The notes: generated by a model not told the origin, from the letters alone. 64,000 bases of DNA from Pigmentiphaga kullae (GCF_004216695.1 NZ_SGXC01000003.1:62001-126000), one strand, 5' to 3'. Shown: positions 26,980 through 37,756, counted from the first letter of the stretch. Numbers and translations: made by a program.

Positions 26980-28295
26980 GCTGGTGGGAAAGTCTCACGC
27001 TGCTGTTCGGGCTGTTATCCGTGCTGCTGCTGGTCGGGGTGCCGGCCGGGTTTGCCTTCCTCGCGATCAACCTGGTCGGCGCGCTGGTCTACCTCGGCGG
27101 GGCGCCTGGTCTGATGATGGTGGTTCGCAACGGCGTGGCGTCGGTTACCAGCTTTTCGCTCACGCCCATTCCTTTTTTCCTGCTGATGGGCGAAGTGCTG
27201 TTCCATACCGGCCTGGCCATGAAGGCCATCGACGCCTTCGACCGGGCGGTGCGCCGCGTTCCGGCACGGCTGTCGATCGTGGCGGTCGTGGCCGGTACGG
27301 TGTTCTCGGCCATATCCGGGGCGACGGTGGCCACGACCGCGCTGCTCGGCAGCCTGCTGCTGCCGGAAATGCTTCGGCGCGGCTACCATCCGCGCATGGC
27401 CATGGGGCCCATCATGGCCATTGGCGCGGTCGACATGCTGATTCCTCCCTCGGCGCTGACCGTGCTGCTGGGCAGCCTGGCCAATATCTCGATCTCGGGA
27501 CTGCTGCTGGCAGGCGTCCTGCCGGGCCTGCTGCTGTCGGCGATCTTCGTGTTCTACATCGTCGCGCGCGCAAAGATGAATCCCGAGCTCGCGCCGAGCT
27601 TCGTCCGGGAAGAAGTGACGGGTTGGGAGCGATGGCGTCCCCTGATCGTGCACGTGACGCCGCTGGTCTCCATCTTCGCGGTGGTCGTCGCTTCGATGAC
27701 CGCCGGATGGGCAACGCCAACGGAGTCCGCCGCGCTGGGGGCATTGTGCACCGTGCTCGTGTGCGCGCTGTACCGCAGCCTGTCGTGGCGCATGCTGGTC
27801 AAGGCGCTGACCGGAACGGCCGCCATCAGCGGCATGATCCTCTTCATCATCATCGGCGCCACGACTTTCTCGCAGATCCTGGCGTTCTCCGGCGCGACCA
27901 ACGGCCTGGTCGGCCTGGTCCAGGGCTCGGGGCTGTCGAGCTGGCTCGTGCTGGCCGTCATGATGGGCATACTCCTGGTGCTGGGGTGCTTCGTCGACCA
28001 GATAAGCATGATGCTGATGACCCTGCCGTTCTTCATGCCCCTGGTGGCGCACTTCGGATGGGATCCGCTCTGGTTCGGCGTCATGTACCTGATATGCATG
28101 CAGCTGGGCCTGCTGACCCCGCCGTTCGGCATGCTGCTCTTCACCATGCGCAGCGTGGCCCCGGCCCACATCCGCACCACGGAGATCTTCGCCGCGGCCG
28201 TGCCCTACGTGCTGTTCGGCCTGTTGATGCTGCTGATGGTCATGCTTGTGCCGGACATTGCCACCGGGCTGCCGCGTTGGCTGATGACGCGGTAG
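26976..28295 (+). CDS. TRAP transporter large permease (DctM type)
   Basis: A 439-residue inner-membrane protein with about 12 hydrophobic segments. It carries the family's conserved stretches (VPAGFAFLAINL, SFSLTPIPFFLLMGEVLFHTG, GTVFSAISGATVATTALLGSLLLPEM, AGWATPTESAALGAL, MQLGLLTPPFGMLLF). With the small permease and DctP it forms a cation-driven uptake system. ATG 26976 overlaps the small-permease stop. Confidence 0.94.
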   Translation: MSWWESLTLLFGLLSVLLLVGVPAGFAFLAINLVGALVYLGGAPGLMMVVRNGVASVTSFSLTPIPFFLLMGEVLFHTGLAMKAIDAFDRAVRRVPARLSIVAVVAGTVFSAISGATVATTALLGSLLLPEMLRRGYHPRMAMGPIMAIGAVDMLIPPSALTVLLGSLANISISGLLLAGVLPGLLLSAIFVFYIVARAKMNPELAPSFVREEVTGWERWRPLIVHVTPLVSIFAVVVASMTAGWATPTESAALGALCTVLVCALYRSLSWRMLVKALTGTAAISGMILFIIIGATTFSQILAFSGATNGLVGLVQGSGLSSWLVLAVMMGILLVLGCFVDQISMMLMTLPFFMPLVAHFGWDPLWFGVMYLICMQLGLLTPPFGMLLFTMRSVAPAHIRTTEIFAAAVPYVLFGLLMLLMVMLVPDIATGLPRWLMTR

Positions 28296-28349
28296 GGCCC
28301 CGGGGATTTCATAGGCCAGTGGCGCGATGCCACGTTGGAGGAAAAGATC

Positions 28350-28859
28350 TTGATACCCGCTCCAGACAAGCACGAACGAAGGGGAACGCCGGAAGCGGAG
28401 CTGTTCCATGTCGCCGACTGGCCCATGCACTACATGCTGGCCATCGACCGCCAGCACGTCCACAACATGGCGAAGATTCTCAAGCCGTTCGATTGCTCGC
28501 CATTGATGTGGCGAGTGGTCAGCGTGCTTTCCGACCAGGACGGCCGCAGCGTGGCCGAACTGGCCGAGACCACCGTCATCGAGCGCTCCAACCTGAGCCG
28601 CCTGCTCGATGCCATGGAGGAGGACGGCCTTGTGACGCGGTCCCACGGGGTCGAGGACAAGCGCCAGACCATGGTCTATGTGACGGCGAAGGGGCGGAGT
28701 CTGTTCGAACGGTCGCTGCCGGCGGTGCTGGGTTATTACCAGATATTCCTGGCCGATATTTCCCCACCGGAAATGACGGTCCTGATGAAGGTGATCAGGA
28801 CGATCAAGCGCAACGTCATGGATTTCGATCCTCGTCCCGATGAGGATGAAACGCCATGA
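28350..28859 (+). CDS. MarR-family transcription regulator
   Basis: A 169-residue regulator with a MarR winged helix: SPLMWRVVSVLSDQDGRSVAELAE, then recognition helix RSNLSRLLDAMEEDGLVTR and wing DKRQTMVYVTAKG. I place the start at TTG 28350 because GGAGG at 28337-28341 is well spaced for it. MarR proteins often respond to aromatic carboxylates or phenols, matching the aminophenol genes that follow. The gene ends by overlapping the sulfatase start (ATGA). Confidence 0.87.
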   Translation: MIPAPDKHERRGTPEAELFHVADWPMHYMLAIDRQHVHNMAKILKPFDCSPLMWRVVSVLSDQDGRSVAELAETTVIERSNLSRLLDAMEEDGLVTRSHGVEDKRQTMVYVTAKGRSLFERSLPAVLGYYQIFLADISPPEMTVLMKVIRTIKRNVMDFDPRPDEDETP

Positions 28860-30442
28860 CCCGACCCGAGAGCTCCGCGGCGTCGACCGCGGTCCGCAAC
28901 GTGCTGTTCATCATGTGCGACCAGTTGCGCGCCGACTATCTGGGCTGCTATGGCCATCCGTCGATCCGCACTCCCAACATCGATGCCCTGGCGTCGCAGG
29001 GCGTGCGGTTCACCCGGGCCTATTGCTCGGCGCCGACGTGCGGCCCGTCGCGCATGTCCTTCTATACCGGGCGCTCCATGACCTCGCACGGCGCCATCTG
29101 GAATTTCATGCCGCTGTCGATCGGACAGCCGACGATCGGGGATTGGCTGCGGCCCCGCGGGGTGGAAGTGGCGTTGGCCGGCAAGACGCATTTCGCGCCG
29201 GACCTGGACGGCCTGCAGCGCGTGGGGGCGCACGTGCCGCCGGAGGCGCCGGTGCTCGAAGGCGGCTTCCTGGTGGTCGACCGCTACGAGGGGCATGCCA
29301 ATCCGGGGCCCGAGCATCCCTATACGAAGTACCTCAGGGCCGCGGGGTACGACGTGGCCGATCCCTGGTCGGATTTCGTGATCGCCGGCGAAGACGAAGC
29401 GGGCCGTCCGGCCAGCGGCTGGGAGATGCGTAATGCGCACTACGCTGCCCGGGTCGACGAGCGGCATTCCGAGACGGCCTACACCACGGATGTCGCGATC
29501 GATTTCATCCGCCGCCAGCAGGGGCGTCCGTGGCTGCTGCATGTCAGCTACATCAAGCCCCACTGGCCGTACATCGCTCCCAGTCCCTATCACGCCATGT
29601 ATGGCCCGGAGGACTGCCTGCCGGCATGCCGCGACGACGCGGAGCGCGACGACCCGCACCCTGTCTATGGCGCCTATCTGCGGCACGGCGAGTCCTCGGC
29701 GTTCTCGCAGGAAAAGGTGGCCTCGCACGTCAAGCCTACCTACATGGGCCTGGTCACGCAGATCGACGATCATCTCGGCCGGCTGCTCGAAGCGCTGCGC
29801 GCCACCGGCCAGTACGAGGACACGCTGATCGTCTTCACGTCCGACCATGGGGACTATCTGGGCGATCACTGGCTGGGCGACAAGGATCTTTTCCATGATC
29901 CCTCGGCCCGCATTCCTTTCATCATGGTCGATCCCCGGGCCAGGCCCGAAACCCGAGGCTCGAGCGTGGACCGGCCCGTCGAGTCCATCGACTTCCTGGC
30001 GACGGTGGCCGATGCGTTCGAGGTGCCCGATACCGACCACGTGATCGAAGGCATGTCGCTGCTGCCTTTTTCGCGCGGGGGCGCCAGCGCGCCGTGGCGA
30101 TTTGCCGCCGTGAGCGAGCTGGACTATGCCTTTCGGGAAGCCCGGGTGCTGCTGGGCCGGGACGCCCGCCGCTGCCGGGGCTACATGGTCAGGAGCGACC
30201 GCTGGAAGTACATCTACTGGGAAGGGTTCGCACCGCAGCTGTTCGACATGCAGGAAGACCCGATGGAGTTGCGGGACGTTGCGTCGAACCCCGGGCATGC
30301 CAGCGTTCTCGCCCTGCACAAGGAGTACCTGTTCGACTGGCTGCGGCAACGCAAGACCAGCCTGACCGTTCCGTCCACGCGCATCGTCGTCTCGCGGGAC
30401 ACCATCGAGCCGGCGCACGGTATCCGGATCGGTGTCTGGTAG
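28856..30442 (+). CDS. Sulfatase / phosphonate monoester hydrolase-like enzyme
   Basis: An alkaline-phosphatase-superfamily hydrolase of 528 residues. The formylglycine motif is CGPSR with Cys62, needing oxidation to formylglycine. Metal ligands are in MCDQLRAD (Asp22) and TSDHGDYLGDHWLGDKD. Overall the protein resembles the phosphonate monoester hydrolase/arylsulfatase group (SPYHAMYGPED, TYMGLVTQIDDHLGRLL, LFDMQEDPMELRD, and a C-terminal RKTSLT). Members are promiscuous toward aryl sulfates, phosphodiesters and phosphonate monoesters. It has no signal peptide and so is likely cytoplasmic. Its position directly before amnBA suggests it releases an aminophenol from an ester (inference). Confidence 0.88.
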   Translation: MTRPESSAASTAVRNVLFIMCDQLRADYLGCYGHPSIRTPNIDALASQGVRFTRAYCSAPTCGPSRMSFYTGRSMTSHGAIWNFMPLSIGQPTIGDWLRPRGVEVALAGKTHFAPDLDGLQRVGAHVPPEAPVLEGGFLVVDRYEGHANPGPEHPYTKYLRAAGYDVADPWSDFVIAGEDEAGRPASGWEMRNAHYAARVDERHSETAYTTDVAIDFIRRQQGRPWLLHVSYIKPHWPYIAPSPYHAMYGPEDCLPACRDDAERDDPHPVYGAYLRHGESSAFSQEKVASHVKPTYMGLVTQIDDHLGRLLEALRATGQYEDTLIVFTSDHGDYLGDHWLGDKDLFHDPSARIPFIMVDPRARPETRGSSVDRPVESIDFLATVADAFEVPDTDHVIEGMSLLPFSRGGASAPWRFAAVSELDYAFREARVLLGRDARRCRGYMVRSDRWKYIYWEGFAPQLFDMQEDPMELRDVASNPGHASVLALHKEYLFDWLRQRKTSLTVPSTRIVVSRDTIEPAHGIRIGVW

Positions 30443-30488
30443 GCCGGCCCCAGGCCGGAGTTTCATGGGGGTAATCAAAGGAGACGGT

Positions 30489-31567
<1,079 letters not shown>

Positions 31568-31594
31568 TGCCGGCAACCCTGAAGAGAGAAAAGA

Positions 31595-32408
31595 CATGCC
31601 CATAGCAAGCGCATTTCTGGTGCCGGGAACGCCGCTGCCGCTGCTGCGGCGGGACAATCCTCCCTGGGAGGCCATCGCCCGCGGCTATGAAGCCGCGGGG
31701 CAGGCGCTGGCCGCAAGCAAGCCCGACGTGGCGCTGATCTATTCCACGCAATGGATCGCCGTGCTGGACCAGTTGTGGCAGACGCGCGGCCGCATCCAGG
31801 GTTCGCACGTGGACGAGAACTGGCACGAGTATGGCGAACTGCCGTTCGATATCCGTGTCGATACCGACCTGGCGAAGGCGTGTATCGCGTCCACGGCGCA
31901 GATCGGCGTGCGGTCGCGCGAGGTGGATTACGATGCCTTTCCCATCGACACGGGCACCATAGTCGCCACGCATTTCCTGTTGCAAGGCCTGGACATCCCG
32001 GTGGTGCTGACGTCCAACAATCTCTACCACGACGGGCAGACCACCGAGAGCCTGGGCCGCCTGGCCGCGCAGGCGGCGGATGCGCAGGGCAAGCGCATCG
32101 CGGTGATAGGCGTGGGGGGACTGTCGGGTTCGAGTTTCCGCCAGGACATCGACATCGCGGCCGACCATATCGTCAATGACGAAGAAGACCGCGCCAACCG
32201 AGAGATGCTGGCGCTGCTGGAGCGCGGCGACGTGGCCGAGGTACGGGAGAAGGCGCCCGGCTACGCGCAGTCCGCCCGGGCCGACATGGGCTTCAAACAT
32301 CTCTACTGGGTGCTGGGAGCGCTGGGCGGGCAGTACAAGAAGGCCCGCACCCATGCCTACGGCCCGGCCTTCGGCAGCGGCGCGGCGGTCGTCGAGTTCC
32401 AGCACTAG
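31595..32408 (+). CDS. amnA: 2-aminophenol 1,6-dioxygenase, alpha subunit
   Basis: Structural partner of AmnB, 270 residues, the same LigB fold without a complete iron site. It matches the AmnA pattern throughout: [79 protein letters not shown]. Start ATG 31595 follows GAGAGAAAAGAC. The gene is 27 bp after amnB. A strong hairpin separates it from amnD. Confidence 0.92.
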
Positions 32409-32420
32409 GGCCTGGGCCCG

Positions 32421-32446
32421 GCCCCTCGCGGCATGCCGCGAGGGGC
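32421..32446 (+). terminator. Hairpin between amnA and amnD, weak terminator or attenuator
   Basis: A perfect 12-bp GC-rich stem (GCCCCTCGCGGC/GCCGCGAGGGGC) around AT is followed by TTTC. The T-run is short, so it may let part of the transcripts continue into amnD, or protect the amnBA message. Confidence 0.55.
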
Positions 32447-32467
32447 TTTCATGCAGCGAGTCCCCTC

Positions 32468-32887
32468 ATGGCATCTTCTTCATCCGCGGTCGTGTCCGGC
32501 CGCGCGGCTCCGCTCGGCCGCTACCCGCATTTCCGGCGGGCCGGTCCCTTCCTGTTCGTGTCCGGGACCAGCTCGCGCCGGCCGGACAACACCCATGCCG
32601 GCGTCGAGATCCTGCCGGACGGCGTACGCCTGGACATCCGCGAGCAGACCCGCGCGGTCATCCAGAACATCGCCGGCATTCTGCAGGAGGCGGGAGCGAG
32701 CCTGTCCGATCTGGTCGAGGTGTCCACGTTCCTGGTCGACATGGATGACTTCGCCGGCTACAACGAGGTCTACAACGAGTTCTTCGGCTACGACGGCCCC
32801 GCGCGCACGACGGTGGCCGTGCGCCAACTGCCCCATCCCCACCTGCTGATCGAGATCAAGGCCGTGGCCTACGTGCCGCAGGCCTGA
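32468..32887 (+). CDS. amnD: 2-aminomuconate deaminase (RidA/YjgF family)
   Basis: A 139-residue RidA-fold protein. It matches the aminomuconate deaminase type within this large family: [32 protein letters not shown], a conserved Arg in [32 protein letters not shown], and [24 protein letters not shown]. It converts 2-aminomuconate to 4-oxalocrotonate with release of ammonia, the third step after ring cleavage. The dehydrogenase (amnC) and later steps are not in this window. Its stop is 5 bp from the end of the convergent operon. Confidence 0.9.
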   Translation: MASSSSAVVSGRAAPLGRYPHFRRAGPFLFVSGTSSRRPDNTHAGVEILPDGVRLDIREQTRAVIQNIAGILQEAGASLSDLVEVSTFLVDMDDFAGYNEVYNEFFGYDGPARTTVAVRQLPHPHLLIEIKAVAYVPQA

Positions 32888-32892
32888 GGCGG

Positions 32893-33765
32893 TCAGGGCG
32901 CGGTTCCATCGCGCAGCCAGGCCGAGACCTTGCGCACCCACGGGTGGGCCGGGTCCGCCAGGCCCAGCGCCGTGTCGAAATGGCCATGCTCCGGATAGAC
33001 CTCGCTCACCACGCCGGAGGGCTGGCGCGCCAGGGTCTGGGTGGCGAGCAGGTTGCTGGCGATGATGCGCGGAAAGTCGCGTTCGCCATGGCTCAGGAAG
33101 AAGGGCGTGCGGTTGCCTTCCATCTGGTGCAGGGGGCTGGCCGCCGGCGCGTCTTCCGCCCGCGCCAGGAAGATCTCGTAGATGCGCGCTTCGCCGCTGC
33201 CCGGCTCGGGCGCATCGAAGACCAGGTTCAACTGCGAGCTGACGGGAAAGCAGGCCTTGATGGTGTCGGGCGCCAGGCCCGCCTGCCCGAGCAGGTCGTG
33301 CCTGAGCGTCGCGAGCGCGTACAGGTGTCCGCCGGCCGAATGCCCGCCCACGTAGATGCGATCCGGGCTGCCGCCGTAGTCCGAAATATGGTCGCGCACC
33401 CAGCGCAGGGCCGCCACGCAGTCGTCCAGCGGCGCGGGAAATCGGACGTCGGGCGCGAGCCGGTACGAGACCGAGACGAAGACGGCCGGCGTGGCGACGA
33501 TGGCGGGCGCCATCAAGCCCATCCATTCCTTGTAGCCATGGCTCCAGGCGCCGCCGTGCGCGAACACCAGCACGGGCAGCCCCTCCAGCCGCTGTTCGGG
33601 CAGGTAGACGTCCACCTTCTGCCAGTAGTCGCTGCCGTAGGGCAGGTCCAGCACGCAGCGGGTGCGTCCCGCCGCTTCCCGCGATAGTGCCAGGGCCTGC
33701 CGGGCGTAGGCCTCGGCTTCCTCGGGATAGATGGGGGATTGGGCGGGCAGGTCGTCAAAAGCCAT
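32893..33765 (-). CDS. Alpha/beta hydrolase, arylformamidase/carboxylesterase-like
   Basis: A 290-residue cytoplasmic hydrolase. The oxyanion motif is HGGAW, followed by the nucleophile elbow GHSAGG, with an Asp/His pair near the C-terminus (HGERDFP, EHGHFDTA). The layout resembles kynurenine formamidase-like and hormone-sensitive-lipase-type esterases. It is the last gene of the leftward IclR/amidohydrolase/ABC set. Hydrolysis of an N-formyl, carbamate or ester bond on an aromatic amine would fit the neighbouring aminophenol genes, but that is inference. Confidence 0.82.
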   Translation of the reverse strand: MAFDDLPAQSPIYPEEAEAYARQALALSREAAGRTRCVLDLPYGSDYWQKVDVYLPEQRLEGLPVLVFAHGGAWSHGYKEWMGLMAPAIVATPAVFVSVSYRLAPDVRFPAPLDDCVAALRWVRDHISDYGGSPDRIYVGGHSAGGHLYALATLRHDLLGQAGLAPDTIKACFPVSSQLNLVFDAPEPGSGEARIYEIFLARAEDAPAASPLHQMEGNRTPFFLSHGERDFPRIIASNLLATQTLARQPSGVVSEVYPEHGHFDTALGLADPAHPWVRKVSAWLRDGTAP

Positions 33766-33783
33766 GGGGTCGTCCAGAATGGG

Positions 33784-34773
33784 TCACTTGGGAACGAAGC
33801 GCGTGGTGAACGCGGCGGGGGGGACGCTGTCCAGGAAGCCGGCTCCCATGACCTCGTTGGACAGGCGCGCGAAATTCCCCAGGTAGCGGATGTATTCGTC
33901 GTTCCAGGTCAGCACGTAGTCGGCGTTCACCCGCTCCTGCAGGATGCGCACGTTGTCGGCGTCGAAGCCGAACTGCTTGCCGTAGGCGACGAATACCTCG
34001 GGATGCGTCTTCACGTAGTTCACCGCCTCGATCCAGGCGCGGACGAAATTGGCCAGCGCCTCGGGCCGGGCCTTCATGAAGTCGTCGTTGGTCGCATAGC
34101 CGGTCCAGAGAAAGTCCTCGCCAACCTTGTCCTTGTAGACGTCGGCCAGGTTGCCGATGGAGCGGAACTTGCCGGAGGCGATCGCCTTGGCCGCCAGCGG
34201 GTCGAACAGCAGGGCGGCCGAGATCTCTCCCTTCTCCAGCAGCGAGGGCAGGAGGCCGGGGCCGGCGTACTGCAATTGGCCGCCGGTGCCCGGGTCATAG
34301 CCGAAATACTTGCTGGTCAGCACCCGCAGAAGCACGGTAGCGGTGCCCGCCGCGCCCGCGTACGAGCCGATGCGCTTGCCCTTGAGGTCGGCCAGCGAAC
34401 GGATGGGCGAGTCCTTGGTGACGAGCACGTCCAGCGAAGCGCCGCGGCCCACCGGATACAGCATCGTCACCGGCACGCCCTTGCTGCGGAACTGGGCGAA
34501 AGCCGTCCAGCCGCCGAAGCCGATGTCGACCTGCTTGCCGCGTATCGCGGTGAACAGGCCGTCCAGGGTGGGGTAGACCGAGTACTCCACCTTGAGGCCG
34601 TACTTCTTGTCGATGCCCTGGGACACCATGACGCCCGAGGCGATGCCGTTGACCGACTGCGCCAGGTCGCCCAGCCGTATGGTGACCGGTTCGGCGGCCT
34701 GCGCGGCCGGATACCAGGTTGCCGCGGCGAGCAAAGCCAGGCGGCAAAGACGAATTGCCAGCGATTTCCACAT
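33784..34773 (-). CDS. ABC transporter substrate-binding protein (nitrate/taurine/NMT1-like)
   Basis: A 329-residue periplasmic receptor of the SsuA/TauA/NMT1 type. The signal peptide (MWKSLAIRLCRLALLAAATW) cleaves near AQA-AEP. The binding-protein signature is seen in SVYPTLDGLFTAIRGKQVDIGFGGWTAFAQFRSKGVPV and LADLKGKRIGSYAGAAGTATVLLRVL. Related proteins bind sulfonates, nitrile/amide compounds, pyrimidines or aromatic acids. It is the third component of the ABC system with the two genes upstream. Confidence 0.88.
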   Translation of the reverse strand: MWKSLAIRLCRLALLAAATWYPAAQAAEPVTIRLGDLAQSVNGIASGVMVSQGIDKKYGLKVEYSVYPTLDGLFTAIRGKQVDIGFGGWTAFAQFRSKGVPVTMLYPVGRGASLDVLVTKDSPIRSLADLKGKRIGSYAGAAGTATVLLRVLTSKYFGYDPGTGGQLQYAGPGLLPSLLEKGEISAALLFDPLAAKAIASGKFRSIGNLADVYKDKVGEDFLWTGYATNDDFMKARPEALANFVRAWIEAVNYVKTHPEVFVAYGKQFGFDADNVRILQERVNADYVLTWNDEYIRYLGNFARLSNEVMGAGFLDSVPPAAFTTRFVPK

Positions 34774-34824
34774 GCCAGTTCCTTGACGAAGATGATGGGC
34801 CGGCCGAGCCGGCGGACACGCCGG

Positions 34825-35610
34825 TCAGGGCGTGGCGGGCGCCGCGGCTTGTGCGACTTCGAGAAACAGCTTCACCACCCTGCGGTTGATCTCGAAGATC
34901 CCGGGGTCGTCGTAGTCCCGCGGCCGGGCTACGTCTATGGGTATTTCCTGCTGCACCTCGCCCTGGGACATCATCAGGATGCGGTCCGACAGGAACGAGG
35001 CCTCGTACGAGTTGTGGGTCACGAAGATGATGGTCTTGCCGGTGTCGCGCCAGATGTCCAGCAGGTCCACGCGCAGCCGCCGCGCGGTCAGCTCGTCCAG
35101 CCCGCTGAAGGGCTCGTCCATCAGCAGCACGTCGGGTTCGACGCACAGCGCGCGCACCAGCGCCAGGCGTTGGCACATGCCGCCCGACATCTGGTGGGGG
35201 TAATGGCCGCGGAACGCATCCAGCCGCGTCAGTTGGAAGTGGCGGTCCTTCAGCTCGGCCCAGCGCGAGGAGGGGACCCGGCAGCTGCGCATGGCGAAGT
35301 CCACGTTCTGCTCGGCGGTCAGCCATGGCAGCAGGCGGGGTTCCTGGAACAGATAGCCGATGCGCAGCGGCGGCTTGCCGGCCTTGAACTTGCGGCCGCC
35401 CACGTCGATCTCGCCGCTGTAGCGGGGATCGAGGCCGGACAGGATGTTCAGGAAGGTGGACTTCCCGCATCCCGAGGGGCCCAGGATGCAGATGAATTCA
35501 TTCCTGCGCACGACCAGGTCGAGACCCTTGAGGACGCGCAGCGGCGCTGCGCCGTCGCGGCCGGGGAATTCCTTGACCAGGTTGCGGACGGAAAAGACGA
35601 CGTCGTTCAT
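34825..35610 (-). CDS. ABC transporter ATP-binding protein (SsuB/TauB type)
   Basis: A 261-residue ATPase with Walker A GPSGCGKST, Q-loop FQEPRLLPW, signature variant MSGGM, Walker B LLMDEPFSGLD and switch THNSYEA. The signature residue order SGGMCQR is the variant usual in this subfamily. ATG 35610 overlaps the permease stop. It energises import with the permease and binding protein of the same operon. Confidence 0.93.
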   Translation of the reverse strand: MNDVVFSVRNLVKEFPGRDGAAPLRVLKGLDLVVRRNEFICILGPSGCGKSTFLNILSGLDPRYSGEIDVGGRKFKAGKPPLRIGYLFQEPRLLPWLTAEQNVDFAMRSCRVPSSRWAELKDRHFQLTRLDAFRGHYPHQMSGGMCQRLALVRALCVEPDVLLMDEPFSGLDELTARRLRVDLLDIWRDTGKTIIFVTHNSYEASFLSDRILMMSQGEVQQEIPIDVARPRDYDDPGIFEINRRVVKLFLEVAQAAAPATP

Positions 35611-36350
35611 AGTTCCACCCTCGGGCGCCAGGAGAAGAGTCGATGCTCGATCGGCTTGAGAATCGCCAGTTCGATGATCAGCATCACGATGGTGAACAGC
35701 AGCGTCCATGCCAGCACCTGGGGCATGTCCGCGAGCTGGTACCAGTAGAAGAGCTGGAAGCCGACGCCGTTGGGGCGGCCGATGAGCTCCACCAGCACGG
35801 CGATCTTCCAGATGATCCCCAGGCCGAAACGCACCGAGGCCATCACGTAGGGCAGTACCTGGGGCAGGACCACGCGCCGGAACACGGTCCAGCGGTCGGC
35901 TTCGAACACGCGGGCCATCGCCACGAGCCGGGTGTCGATGTTCTTGACTCCTTCCCACAGGTTGATGGCGATCGAGGGGGCGGCGGTGATGCCGATGGCG
36001 ACGATGGTGGCGGCCTCGTTCAGTCCCAGCCAGATGAAGCACACCAGCGCGTAGCACAGGCTGGGGACGGTCAGGCCCACCATCACCCACAGATCCAGGG
36101 CCCGCTCGATCTGCCGGTACAGGCCCATCAGCACGCCGATGGGCACGCCTATCAGCAACGCCAGCGCCAGGCCCGCCGTCACCCGGGCCAGCGTCATCCA
36201 CAGATGGACGAGGACGTTGCCGGCGGCGATGTTCTCCACCAGCGTCTGGAGCGTGAGCAAGGGACCGGGCAGCACCGAGGCCGTGAAGGCCAGGGACAGC
36301 AGCCACCACAGCGCGATCGCCGCGGCGATGGAAACGAGCCTAATCATCAT
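35607..36350 (-). CDS. ABC transporter permease (SsuC/TauC type)
   Basis: A 247-residue inner-membrane protein with about six hydrophobic segments and the EAA loop, MARVFEADRWTVFRRVVLP, that contacts the ATPase. I chose ATG 36350, which overlaps the amidohydrolase stop (ATGA); the next codon is also ATG. The longer frame to 36491 lies inside the amidohydrolase gene and is not credible. Confidence 0.91.
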   Translation of the reverse strand: MMIRLVSIAAAIALWWLLSLAFTASVLPGPLLTLQTLVENIAAGNVLVHLWMTLARVTAGLALALLIGVPIGVLMGLYRQIERALDLWVMVGLTVPSLCYALVCFIWLGLNEAATIVAIGITAAPSIAINLWEGVKNIDTRLVAMARVFEADRWTVFRRVVLPQVLPYVMASVRFGLGIIWKIAVLVELIGRPNGVGFQLFYWYQLADMPQVLAWTLLFTIVMLIIELAILKPIEHRLFSWRPRVEL

Positions 36351-37741
36351 GGGGTTCCTTGGGAGGTCAGAGTGCGATGCTGCGGTCGGCGGACCCCGGC
36401 CTTGGCCAGGGCTCGCCCGGCCAGTTCCCCGGCGCGGTCCAGCAGGGCGGTTTCGTCGACGCGGGTCAGGCGGCGGTCCCGCATCAGCCATTCACCGTCC
36501 ACCATGGCATCGCGCACGTCCGAGCCCCGCGCGCTGAAGACCAGCGCCGCCTCGAGGTCGAAGGCCGGCACCAGGTGGGGCTGGCGCAGGTCGACCGTGA
36601 TGAGGTCCGCCTGCTTGCCGGTTTCCAGTGAGCCCGTCCGGCGGTCCAGGCCGAGCGCACGCGCGCCTTCGATGGTCGCCATGCGCAGTGCCCGCCGCGC
36701 GTCCAGCGCGTGGGGATCGCCCGCCGCGGTCTTGGCGGTCGCGCACGCGTACTTCATGCTCTCGAACAGATCCTGGCCGCAGTTGGCGGCGGGTCCGTTG
36801 GTGGCGAGCCCGCAGTTGATGCCGGCTTCGAGGAAGGGCGTCAGCGCGGGAAAGCCGGTGCCCCAGAAGAGCCGGGTCTGCGGATCGAGAACGACCGAGG
36901 TGCCGGTCTCGGCCAGCAGGGCGATCTCGTCGGGGGAAAGGTCCGATACGCCTACCGCCTGCACGTCGGGGCCCAGACAGCCGGTTTCGTGGAGCAGTTC
37001 GACGTTGCGGACCGGCCGGCCGTAGTGGCGTTCGATGATGCGGTTGAACTCGCGCGACTCGGCCACGTGCATGTGCAGGCTGATGCCCAGTTCGGTGGCG
37101 AGCGCGCGGCTGGCGCGCAGCATGGACTCGTCCAGGGTCCAGGGCAGCAGCGGGCCGAAGGATAGTCCCAGGCGTCCCTGGGCGCGGCCGTGCCAGCGCG
37201 CGTGCAGGCTGCGTACCCGCTGCGCCTGCTGCGCCGGCGTCTCGACGAATGCGGGGTCGAAACGGACGGCTTCGAAGGCGCGGGCCACGATGCCGCGCAT
37301 GCCCGTGCTTTCCATGGCGGCGAAGGCGCTGTCTTCGGGCGATAGCGAGTCCGACCGGGGGGCGAACAGGTTTTCCACCAGTGTCGTGCTGCCATTCTTC
37401 AGGTTCTCGATGCAGCCCAGGGTCTGCGCCGCCAGCATGGCTTCGGCGTCCAGCGCGCGCATCAGCGGCATCTGCAGGTCCAGCCAGGACAGCAGGTCGG
37501 TGTTCGTCGCCAGCGTGCGGCCGAAGATCATGCACAAGTGCGTGTGGCAATTGACCAGACCGGGCATGACCGCGTGGCCGGCGGCATCGTGGCGCCGCGC
37601 TTCGAGGTCGCGGGGCAGGCCTTCCCGGGGGCCGACATACGCCAGGCGGGAGTCCTCGACCAGTACGCAGCCGCGCTCGTGAATGTCGCCGGCCGGGTTC
37701 ATGGTCAGGACCACGCCGTTCTCTATCAGTGTCCGTGTCAT
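36347..37741 (-). CDS. Amidohydrolase superfamily protein with altered metal site
   Basis: A 464-residue cytoplasmic protein of the AtzB/TrzN/S-adenosylhomocysteine deaminase branch. The first metal motif HTH (His66, His68) and the His in HMHVAES (His225) are kept. Three usually conserved positions differ: the His of the HCVxL motif is Gly264, the His of HNPxSN is Leu285 (VLDPQTR), and the Asp of TDGAxSN is Asn315 (TNGPAAN). The C-terminal RALRMATIEGARALGLD and GSLETGKQADL are normal. It may use a different mechanism or substrate. It is the first structural gene after the IclR regulator, ahead of the ABC transporter. Confidence 0.87.
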   Translation of the reverse strand: MTRTLIENGVVLTMNPAGDIHERGCVLVEDSRLAYVGPREGLPRDLEARRHDAAGHAVMPGLVNCHTHLCMIFGRTLATNTDLLSWLDLQMPLMRALDAEAMLAAQTLGCIENLKNGSTTLVENLFAPRSDSLSPEDSAFAAMESTGMRGIVARAFEAVRFDPAFVETPAQQAQRVRSLHARWHGRAQGRLGLSFGPLLPWTLDESMLRASRALATELGISLHMHVAESREFNRIIERHYGRPVRNVELLHETGCLGPDVQAVGVSDLSPDEIALLAETGTSVVLDPQTRLFWGTGFPALTPFLEAGINCGLATNGPAANCGQDLFESMKYACATAKTAAGDPHALDARRALRMATIEGARALGLDRRTGSLETGKQADLITVDLRQPHLVPAFDLEAALVFSARGSDVRDAMVDGEWLMRDRRLTRVDETALLDRAGELAGRALAKAGVRRPQHRTLTSQGTP

Positions 37742-37756
37742 GGAAACTCCGATGGG

